Source of the DNA: Lamellibrachia columna
Lineage: Eukaryota > Annelida > Polychaeta > Sabellida > Siboglinidae
Direction: 5' to 3'
NCBI GenBank assembly: GCA_963662155.1
Contig: OY759265.1
Location: 44,002,406-44,066,405, forward strand
DNA: 64,000 nucleotides
The notes beneath the pieces were generated by a model. It was not told the origin of the DNA, did no database searches, and saw only the letters and a list, made by a program, of their open reading frames with translations. Positions 1 to 11,700 of this stretch are shown here, piece by piece. A program made the position numbers and the translations under genes. The first letter of the stretch is position 1, and every line of letters starts with the position of its first letter.

Positions 1-791
1 CTGGTCGTTTCTCATTGCAAGAAAGGTCATAAGACGTTTTTATGTTGAATTGAACAGCTGTGGTCCTCGGTATTCGGTAAAAATGAAAACTGTGCTAGCA
101 TGGGATTCATGTCTCACAATTTAACGCAAGAGTCTCACAGGGGTTCGGGCAAACCTTTTGCACCCTGGATCACATGGACCATGATGCCTTGCACTGTTTC
201 TGTCCCGGAAACGGAATACCCACACACTCCTGGCGCGCCGATTCACGGTTTCTCGTTGTGATAAATTAATGACATGTTTTGATGCACTTTCACGGGATGA
301 CTGGAACAGACGAGACCCGGCGTCGCTCCGACGAAACACACCGAGTAAATTCTCAACTCGTTACGCCTTATTGTCATTTTAGGGTCACTAAATGAACGAT
401 GAAACAGTGGTGTGTTTTCGGAACCGCTGCCACTGATCCACAAAGTTCAAAAGGGTGCCGACTTCGAAAGCAAGCAGTTTTACATTATGACGACTGAAGT
501 TCCCCGCGAATATGAAGTTGCCGTTGCAACGTATATATGGCAATATACTCATGTGGGGGTAAGGGTGTCTTAGTTAGATGACATAGGTCAATGTTGAGAA
601 GGCGCCAACGTGAGAGCTTAGTGAACCAGAATTTAGTTTACTGTTGGTTATTGGTTTATCGAAATGGGATACGTGCGTACGCTACGCGGTCATTAGCCAA
701 ATATGAATGAGTGCATGCCCGATACACTAGCAATCACGTACAATGACGACACCACGGTGTAACAACTCGAGTTGGCTAGATTAATTATGTC

Positions 792-989
<198 letters not shown>

Positions 990-1180
990 AGTGCATATAA
1001 AAGTTAAAATACATACTTATTTAATTACGCCTGTCTCGTGTTGCTGAGCTTTTTCGGAATGAGTATCCGATAGAAATTAGCTTCATTTTGCACCAGCTTT
1101 TGGGACGTTCAGATTTTTATATTTTGCATATGTGCTGGGGGCCGTCTTACCTCCAGGGGCCGTTTTGCCCCAGGTTACCC
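990..1180. mobile_element. Right end of a GGGTAA-type inverted-repeat element
   Basis: This 190-bp piece matches the right part of the complete element at 35929-36937: the same order of GTGCATAT, a CTCGTGTT-GCTGAGC segment, a CATTTTG-ACCAG segment, GGGGGCCGTCTTACC and a final GCCCCAGGTTACCC. The left terminal repeat is not recognisable, so the copy is incomplete. No coding potential is seen. Confidence 0.7.
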
Positions 1181-1240
1181 GCCCAATCGATGACTGATAT
1201 ACGATCCATCCGATCAAACAAAAATTAATTGCTTACTTAA

Positions 1241-1513
1241 GCACGCCAGTGTGTTCCCGTCAAATTGCAACTTATGCACGCCAGTGTGTTCCCGTCAAAT
1301 TGCAACTTATGCACGCCAGTGTGTTCCCGTCCAATTGCAACTTATGCACGCCAGTATGTTCCCGTCCAATTGCAACTTATGCACGCCAGTGTGTTCCCGT
1401 CAAATTGCAACTTATGCACGCCAGTGTGTTCCCGTCCAATTGCAACTTATGCACGCCAGTGTGTTCCCGTCCAATTGCAACTTATGCACGCCAGTGTGTT
1501 CCCGTCAAATTGC
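1241..1513. repeat. 35-bp minisatellite, about 7.8 copies
   Basis: Tandem unit beginning GCACGCCAGTGTGTTCCCGT. Copies differ mainly by an A/C change at one position and a single A for G. Open in several frames because 35 is not a multiple of three; the resulting repetitive proteins are not real genes. Confidence 0.95.
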
Positions 1514-1964
1514 CATAGGCGCGGCTTCTACCAAGTATACTCACTTGAGCGAGGCGAAACATAGATCAAAAGCAAATTCACTAATGGATGTATGATCACA
1601 AACAATACATTTACCTTCACAAAATGTGATCGTTTTTATCGTAAAATCGTGTTATATAGGCATATAGCATAAACAAGATTTAACATATTCATCCACTCAA
1701 GTGTTTTTAATGAACCACATTTTATTGTGGTTCATCAAAGCACACAGACTTTGTGTCCTCAAATCAGTTTAGCGACTTCGGTAATTATATCCACCTATCC
1801 GTCATGCGTGTGGTAACCGTGCAAGAAATTAACACAGCAGTGTGTGGATGCAGCCGATGACAGGTCGCTAAATGGTTCAGTCATCCAGCTGAAGCTTCCG
1901 GTAATTTTTTCTAGCGGCCGGCGGGCGGGCGCCGGTCTCTCAGTCGCCAACACAGACGGTGCAC

Positions 1965-1967
1965 CCA

Positions 1968-2030
<63 letters not shown>

Positions 2031-2036
2031 GCGCGC
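1965..2036. repeat. (ACGC)n microsatellite
   Basis: About 70 bp of ACGC ending in a CG-alternating run, roughly 215 bp upstream of the MRGBP start codon. The alternating purine-pyrimidine sequence could adopt Z-DNA, but nothing shows that it acts in regulation. Confidence 0.95.
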
Positions 2037-2251
2037 GCGTTTATAGCCAACAACTTGGAATAAATACACAACAGTTTGATACTATTTGGATTATAATCAC
2101 GCAATGTCATTAGTACATTCGTCGCCACGAAGTGAGCACTCTATTTTCGTGTTGAAATAATTATGGCTTACTTTGCATTGTTTCACTGACTCGGTCACCA
2201 AGTCATAGTCAAGGTGGCTGAGGCTATATACTGTTGTTCACGAAGTTGAAC

Positions 2252-5200
2252 ATGGCGGAAGACAGTTCTTCGTTGTGGAATGTCGATATGGAAGTTAGCC
2301 TCTTTCATGCAATGAGGCGACATAAACCAGTTGGTATGTATTTAAAATATGTAGCTTTAGGCATACCTAAGTTTATTCGGTCAATACTGTTGTAATCAAA
2401 GCAGTAGGTTTAAATCCGAATGAGAGTGGGCGATAATGTGTCGTGTTTGGGCATTTGTTAAGGTTTGGCATGTTTACGTTTTTTGTTATGTAGATGTTTT
2501 AATACTAATGCCATTCGTATTTAATGGCGCACATATTACGTCCGTATTTGAGTGAATGTCCTCTTTGTTTGTATGTGTTGTATTAGTGTATGTATTGTAT
2601 CACAATTTCTATATTAAACCGGCATCATCATCAACTAGTCTACGATCATGAAAACGCTTCGTGGATGGTTCGGCCCGTGACGTGTTCGGCCCACGCCGAC
2701 AGATGGTTCGGCCCAATCGTTTTGGCTCTCGCAGATGGATGGTTCGGTCCACTTCACTTCAGATCAACATCGGTATTGAAATCAGTTTTGGCCCATGCTA
2801 TATGTGGTGTGATTCGATTAAAAATGGAAAATATGATTGCACACAGATACATACACACACATTCACATGCTAATATAATAATAAAATTATATAACATTTT
2901 CTTATATAGCAATATCCACAAAATAGCACTTGACATAATAAAATATTGATACAAATTTATGTAATTAAGGCCACATTTTTATAGTTAGGTTTACAGATTT
3001 TTACAGTCTAATATCAGAGGAGGGAAAAAAGTTTTACTGTCAAACACCGGAGGGGTTAAAAAAGAGAAGAAATGAAGGCGAAAAGGTTAACCACAGCAAG
3101 TTTTTTAAAGTTTTTGTATGGGTTATTACAGTAATGTTTAACATTGGAGGAGGGAAACAACTTCAACCAAGAAACCTGATGACAAATATACCTTTAATAA
3201 CAAATTTACAAACGGCCATGCACATTACACAGCTGGTCGCTTCAGCTTTTGTGCATGGCACGTTATCAGCGGCTTGTCTGACTGCAGGCAGTCATTACAA
3301 ATTGGTCTCACAACACCATAGGTCTTGACTTGTTCCGCAATGTCAGGTGTGTCCTGTGGCACAGTAGATGTATCCCCACAATGTCAGGTGTGTCCTGAGG
3401 CACAATAGACGTGTCCCCACAATGTCAGGTGTGTCCTGTGGCACAGTAGATGTATCCCCACAATGTCAGGTGTGTCCTGTGGCACAGTAGATGTGTCCCC
3501 ACAATTTCATGTGTGTCCTGTGGCATAGTAGATGTGTCCCCACAATGTCAGGTGTGTCCTGTGGCACAGTAGATGTATCCCCACAATGTCAGGTGTGTCC
3601 TGTGGCACAGTAGATGTATCCCCACAATGTCAGGTGTGTCCTGTGGCACAGTAGATGTATCCCCACAATGTCAGGTGTGTCCTGTGGCACAGTAGATGTA
3701 TCCCCACAATGTCAGGTGTGTCCTGTGGCACAGTAGATGTATCCCCACAATGTCAGGTGTGTCTTGTGGCACAGTAGATGTATCCCCACAATGTGCACAT
3801 ATCTTAGGGAAGTTGCAGTTAACACCTAAAAATAAGGACATATTATATCCTATGCTCTTTAAGATATTGACTGGTGAGTTCATGCGTTATATGAGCCTTT
3901 TTGAACTTCTCGAAACTTCCAGTACTTGCCACCGACAAGATTATGTGCAATGTGTTTCTTTTCAAATGGGTTATTTTATAATACTAAATGCAAAGTAAGT
4001 GAATAACAAAGTCTCAATTGTTAATAGTATTTTTGCAGGAAGCTTATCATATTTCTTGTTCATTCCCATCAACACATCAAATGCTGAAGGCGGATGATGT
4101 GGCAGTACAGTCGGGTCTTCGTCGTTGTCTATGACGATTACCTCAAATTATATAAACTTGCATCCAAGCCAACAACTGCTTCAATGGGCATGTCGCCTTC
4201 AACCACAATGGGTTTGATGCTAGCTTCATCACTTTCTTTGGCTGTGATAGCCTTTATTTTGGCTAGAGACAGCACGATGGGGCTAGCACACTCGGCGACT
4301 GTCATTGTCACATCATCCCAGCCCAGGCCTACGCTTATGCCTGAAAATAGTCCCTATATTTCGTTTTGACACTTTCATGACTATGAAAATCATTTCTCTT
4401 ACAGAACATTATTCACATAAGTTTTGCACAGGACTGATCATTTGTATTTTGTATAAACAGTCAGAGAACAATGAGCAGGGTTGTTTGATTTAAATCATTA
4501 ATTTAAATCACTAAAAAAAATCATTGATTTATGATTTTTTTACTTCCGGTTTTTTAATCGCTGATTTATATGAATTTAACACAGATAATTGTTTACAAGC
4601 ATCGAGATCAACCAAAATTTTTTTTTATTTTTTAATACAAAAGCACAAAGTGCACACACTTGTGTAGCTGCATTGTCACCAGATAGCCTGATAGTAAAAT
4701 ATTTTATGACATTGTGTATGTTTGAGCTATTCCCTTTCTGAATGTAGTGAGTGAAGCCACACAAACTTGTCTTCCAGAGGAAGTATCTTTTCAAGTCAGA
4801 ATCCCTGAGTTAAAGTCCACTTATAGCTTGTGCTAGTTGTTACCAATTCAGTATGTTGATTTTAATTGTTTAATACTGTACCAGTTTGCAGTCTGGTTGG
4901 AGACCCTTATAGTACACAGAGCCCTGGACAGGTGCTAATCCACTCTCTCAGAAAACATAATTAGCACTGCTACAGACACACAGCATTCTTTCCTTTCCAA
5001 GACATATTATGCAACTACAAGGGGTGAGGCCTTGTGGACATTGTCTAATGTCTTTATATAAGCAAAAATCATGTACCCTCTGTTAAGACAAGTACCCAAA
5101 TCGATTTGAATAGAACATGTTTGAAAGAGTTTATAAATATAAAAATCTGTATAAATGTCTATATACCAGATTATAAAAATAAAATAAATAAAAAAATCAG

Positions 5201-5703
5201 ATTTTTTTTAAAAATCATGATTTTTCCAACCCTGACAATGAGTTTTCTGCGTAGTAATGTGGTACAACGCTACCATGAAAGGCATTTACCATGCTCCCCA
5301 GCGTTGTGAATAAATTTTCGGTGTTGCAATGCTTCTCTGCCATTCTATTTTTGTGAACTTTTCGTTTTTCCGACATTATATTTGTTTTTAAAATAGATTA
5401 TTCGTTTTAAAAAAAATTGTCGCATGAGAATGTTGGTGAGACATTTAAAAAATAAACCGCTTTTAATTTTTTTATTCCCAAAAAATTGGTCGCTGGATCT
5501 GTAAACCAAAAAAATTTAAACAGTCGCCTAATGTCTAAAGAAAATGTTGGTGAATAAACAATTAAAAAAGTATATGTATATAAATAATTACAAAATTGAT
5601 GTTGCAAAGGGAAGTGGATGATATATTTCAATGCATATAAAAACAACATTAAAAAATTAACTGCGTACTTATAATACAAATATATATTAGTGTTTGTATT
5701 GTA

Positions 5704-5734
<31 letters not shown>

Positions 5735-8700
5735 TTCTTATTGATTACCTGTTTAATTTGAGGATTAAACAAACTGACTGACTTATGTCATTACTTAGGC
5801 TTATTGTTTGACTGGTGTGATGCACGAACTTAAGCACCTTTCCTTTGAGCTTATGAGACATGTCTGTCTATCATCGCCCCTTCAGTCGTTCTACATTCGT
5901 CCATGCATTTTGTATTCTAAAAATTCAAGGAAAACCCATTCAGTCATTGTTAAACAATTCTGAAAAGCATTATAATTCAAACAGACTTACATGAATCCGA
6001 AGATTTATGTTAATTTCTTGAGCGAAATGTAACAATACTTTCCCCATGGTAACACAGTTGTTGCAAAATTTATTTGTTTTCATCACCCATGCGCAGTATG
6101 GACCCGACATGCTCCCTCCCATTCATCAATTAATTTTATGTAAGCTGCGTGTTTGTTTGATTTGAATGATTTGGTCAGAAAGTGAAAAATCGCCCATGTT
6201 CAGCCAAATTGGTTCCAGTATAAAATTATATCGCCTAGATATAAACAGCTCTTTTTCCAATGTTTCATTTTCGATTTGCCGCCAACTATGCACAACCAAC
6301 ATGTTCTGGCTGAATAAATAAGTGAACAACGAACCTGAGTTGCTAAGCTATGTTATATCATACTAGACCTAACTGTGTCAGTGTGTATAAATATGATATT
6401 AGGCCTACATATACGTGTAATTTGAAATTCTATTTGTTGATTGATTATTATCTGATACACATACAGTGGCATACAGTGTACATCAGAATATTATTATCTA
6501 GTACACATATAGTGGCATACGCCTATCTACAGTCCATTAAGTTCGTCCAAATAGCGCAGTGTTTCGGGTCATGTTCATGATTTTTTTTCACTCATCTCAA
6601 TGTCAGAATCACTCCACAAAAAAATCGAACCAATATTGTATTCACTGTGACATGCAATGAACATCAGAATATTATTATCTAGTACGCACACAGTGGCATG
6701 CATTGTACATCAGAATATTATTATCTAGTACACATACAATGTCATACAATGTACATCAGAATATTATTATCTAGTACACATACAGTGACATACAATGTAC
6801 ATCAGGATATTATTATCTAGTATGCATACAGTGGAATGCATTGTACATCAGAATATTGTTAACTAGTACACATACAGTGGCATACAATGTACATAGGAAT
6901 GTTATTATCTAGTACACATACAGTGGCATGCATTGTACATCAGAATATTATTAACTAGTACACATACATGGCATACAATGTACATCAGCATATTATTATC
7001 TAGTACGCAAACAGTGGCTTACAATGTGCATCAGAATATTATTATCTAGTACGCATTTAGTGCCCTGCGTGGGCCGGGCCTCTACATCATTTCACGGGCC
7101 GGGCCTCGGCCTACATACTGCGGGGCCGGGCCTGGGCTGAAAACAATTTAAACACAACGGGCTTGGGCCAGGCCTGGGCCTAGTGTGAGCGGGCCTGGAC
7201 ATAATAAAAATATTCATACAAAACACCGATTATTACTTTATTTTTTAATAAAAACTGATTATAAATTGTAATTCCGGTTAATGAATGCTTAAAATTATTT
7301 CTTTAGTATTATATAGTTGCAAATTGAGACCTTGCATGGAATCTAATGGCCCCATAAGTTCACTTGGCTGGAAGTAGCCAGCCCCAAATGTTTACTTTAG
7401 AAATATTTGCAGAGGCAATCAAGCCATGATTAACCATCAACTTATCACCCTTTGACCCTACCAGTGGACATTCTATTGTCTAGGTCTTCCCTCCAAACAT
7501 TGCCCACCTGAATGACCTGCCCACTGCCAAGTGCCCACTAGGCCACTAGCCCACTACCCAGTACCCAACCCAGTTGGTAATTGGTATTTCTCCCCAGTCC
7601 TAATTCATTCACACTTGTACTAATTCACACATGTCTGAACTTGTCTGTCTCAGGCTAGTGACTCAGACCTGCTGGAAATGCCACTGGGTGACAGTGGGTG
7701 ACATTTAATTGAAATATCATATTAAATTATGTTAAATTTAATGTTAGATAAACAAATATCCTACCCTAACCATAAGCCGATACATTAAAGCCAAATATAA
7801 CAAATGTTATCATATTTAATAGTAATGACACTAAGAAGTTTTTCTTTATTTTCTTCCGGATATTCGTAAGTTTGAAGAATTTTTAGAACTCATCCAGCAC
7901 ACTATGGACCTTCAGCATAAGAGTAGTACTCCACTAAGAGCTAAGGATATTATGCCCCATCCCATATATATATATATATTTTTTTTTTTTTAATAAAACA
8001 ATAAGTCTGTTTTACAGTTTATTTGTTTTTCGTCTTTGTTATAAGATTATAGGCTTATCTTCTCTAAACTTAGCGGGTTTGCGGGCCGCGGGCTTACCCA
8101 TCTTTGGCCCGCAGGTATGGGCCGGGCCTGGGCCTGAAACTTGTGGGCTGGGCCTGGGCCAAACATTCACGGTCTGGGCCCGGGCCTGGGCCAAAATTCT
8201 AGTTTGCGGGCCTGGGCCAGGTCGGGCTTGAAAAAATATTGCGGGCCTGGGCCGGGCCTGGACTCTAACTGCTAATTGCGGGCCGGGCTTGGGATCAAAT
8301 TCTAGGCCCGCCAGGGCACTACTACGCATACAGTGGCATGCATTGTACATCAGAATATTATTATTTTGTACACATACAGTGGCATGCAATGTACATAAGA
8401 ATATTATTATCTAGTACACATACAGTGGCATGCAGTGTACATCAGAATATTATTATTTTGTACACATACAGTGGCATGCAATGTACATAAGAATATTATT
8501 ATCTAGTACACATACAGTGGCATGCATTGTACATCAGAATTTTATTAACTATTACACATACAATGGCATACAACGTATGTCAGGATATTATTATCTAGTA
8601 CACCTACAGTGGAATGCAATGTACATCAGAAGTGCAAAGCAACCTCTGCAACAATTTGTCAGTTTCATTAATTAAAGTGACATACTTGCATGAATCATGT

Positions 8701-11700
8701 GACGTCACTTTAATAAAAAAATTCAAAGATACATTTAGCTTATCAAAAACCAACCCTGATTTTCACGCTCAAACTCCCAGTGGAAATCAGGGTAAGAGTG
8801 TCACAATGCTACATTGCACATTTCATGGAAATGCATTACATGTTTTTAAGTATCAACGTGTTCAGCTAAGTGGAGTTTCCAATTGCTGCACGTTTGTACA
8901 GCAAAACATGCACAATCAATTAAAAAAAATAATTCTCATTTTTCGGTGCTGAAATTTGGAATATATATAACAAATGAAAGTTTATGGCTGAATTATTCTG
9001 AAAGTGTAATAAGTAGAGACCTACTGAACTAAAAGATTATTGTAAGTATCTCTGACAATAGATTGTGCAATTTGGACATTATACTGTAATACAAATATAG
9101 GCTGCTTAAATAACTTTAGGAAATAAAAAAAATGTCACCCATTTTCATGGGAATTTTTTTTTATTTGATGCAGAATGACCCAGCTGCTATTGCCTGCTAA
9201 CTTAGAATGGGATAAGGCCAAAATATGTTTCATATGTTGAGTTTAGACACAAACAACATGACCATATCCTGTTGACAAGTATAGGAATAGGTGTTTAAAA
9301 AATTTATAGATTTTCATTTGGTGAGTGAATATTGCACTCATGCCTAGGGTTATCTAACATTATGGTGTGGCCTATGAAGTTAAGATGCTGTGTGTTCAAC
9401 AGGGTTTTCATACTAAATCACTGGCATGATATTCATAAATGCAGTTGCAAATGGTTATGTTTTAGTAACTGTTATAGGTACACGCAGGGTTGTTTGATTA
9501 AAAACATTTGATTTAAATCATTGATTTAAATCATGATTTAAATCACTCCAAATTTTTTTTTTTTCGCTGATTTATATAAATTTAACACAAATAATTGTTT
9601 ACAAGCATCGAGATCAACAAAGTTTTGTGTTTTTTAATAAAAAAGCACAACTTGCGCACACTTGTGTAGCTGTATTGACACCAGATAGCCTGATAGTAAA
9701 ATATTTTATGACATTGTGTATACCAGATTTCATAAAAATCAAATAAATAAAAAATCAAATAAAAAAATCTTATTAAAAAAAATTCAGATTTTTTTTAATC
9801 ATTATTTTTTCAACCCTGGGTACATGGCCCAAAACCATGACTTCTGTTTCCCTTTAAGATGATGCTGTTGTGAGCTCATGAACAGAACTAAACTATTACA
9901 CTTGATTGGTACTGACTTGAACCGAAGGAATCTCTAGAAAATTGTTTTACTGCTGTCTTCATGTGGCCTGGCAAATAAAACAATGACCAAACCAAATACC
10001 CACTGCTGAGTAGATTCACCAAATCTCACGCTTATCGCATCTCATAATATTGTTCATGAATAAGGTAATAGCATTCCAGGCTTAGATCCATAAATCACTG
10101 GTGTACTTTATTCAGTCTGTCTGGTGGGTAATGATGGGGAAGAAAATAGCTGCTGTCTGATGCAGTTCATCTGGTGGTAACTGCTCCTCTGTCTATGCAC
10201 ACAATCTACAGTATCCAAGTATGTCACTCATTCACAGTGCATTGCTTGTATCTCCTGGGAGACATCATAGAACACAGACCCCAAGTGCTAGATTCTAGCA
10301 GCCCAATTTTTTTCTCGCCTCTTATCGCCCAATGCATGCTTGTCACGGTAGCTTGAGCGTTTTGATGTTTGCTTTTGTTTTGTGTCATGCTAATTGTACA
10401 CTGCACAGTGATTGATGGGTTTTTGTGATAGTAATTGGTCTGGGAGTCAGGAACTGTTTTTCCGCTAGCTGTATGATAAGATTCCTGTCGTCTATTTACA
10501 GTCCATTAAGTTCGTCCAAATAGCGCAGTGTTTCGGGTCATGTTCATGATTTTTTTCACTCCTCATGTCAGAATCACTCCCAAAAAAATTTCACCAATAT
10601 TGTATTTATTGTGACATGCTAGCTCACTTGGGCAAATTTTTTTTCTTATTTTGGTGAAATCATCAGGCAAACTGTAAAATTATTTTGACCTGGCCTGGTC
10701 ACATATTTCTTAAACTATTCACGCACTACATATTTGAATATCAACGAGCCCAATTCGCGATGGGCTAAATGAATTTAGGAGAGGGAATTTTTAAGCAAAT
10801 CATTTGTGCTAGCGCATGCATTTACCAAACACAGCTGTATTACCAAATAGACGCGGACCCCTGTTGAAATAACTGTTTATGTCATTCAATTGGTTTTATC
10901 ATAAAAGGCACATAGTGTATCATGCAGTGTATCTTGACTCTTGAGTCTTTATGTGCCACACATTCCCTTCTCTAACATAAGAGTGGTGCTCAGGAACAGG
11001 TGCATATAAACATGAAACATTATTTTAAAACAAAATGGTACAAATATTTATGTGTGGTTAAAGTCAGATTCCCCCTACAGTTGGATGAGGTGGGCTGTTG
11101 TATCAAGGTGAACAGCCAGCTGGAGAGGATGCATGGAAGGGAGTCTTATCATTTCAGTGGGGAGTAAATTCCATGCTCTTATGACTGTGATAGAATGGGA
11201 TATGTATTTATACGTGGTTGTATTTGTATATTTTATAGGGATCATTGTTTCAGGTACAGGTGCTTGGGACTATGAGATGTTGTGGCAGAGAAATGTTGAG
11301 GAGGTTATGATGATGATGTTGTATTAATGGCTGCCTTTTCTGCCGTTCACAGGAGTCAACAGACATTTCCACATGATGTGCATTCATGAGAAACTCAACA
11401 GTTCCATCAGCAAAAAGATCTCGGCTAAACAGATCTGGCAGCGACTCAGTGCAATGTTTGACCTGCAAGCTCTCGTAAGTGGCCACGAACCAGCTGATGT
11501 TTGAACTTGTTTCCATTGTTGGTCTGGATGCTGTTTGCTCCTTGGTGAAAGTTTTTTGTGTGAAACTTCCACGGAAGTTTACTAATTGGTCAATTCTTTC
11601 TGATGCAAGTACCACTACAGCCACCTAGCTAGTTATGCCTTAACACTTGTGTCCTAAATTTTGGTCATCTGTAACTTCTGTTGCTTTGCCAGAAATCTAT

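Noticed and set aside
1241..1513. CRISPR-like regularly spaced array (also 3339-3794, 41351-41490, 55575-55943)
   Set aside because: Units are directly adjacent with no variable spacers, and the genome is eukaryotic; these are minisatellites.
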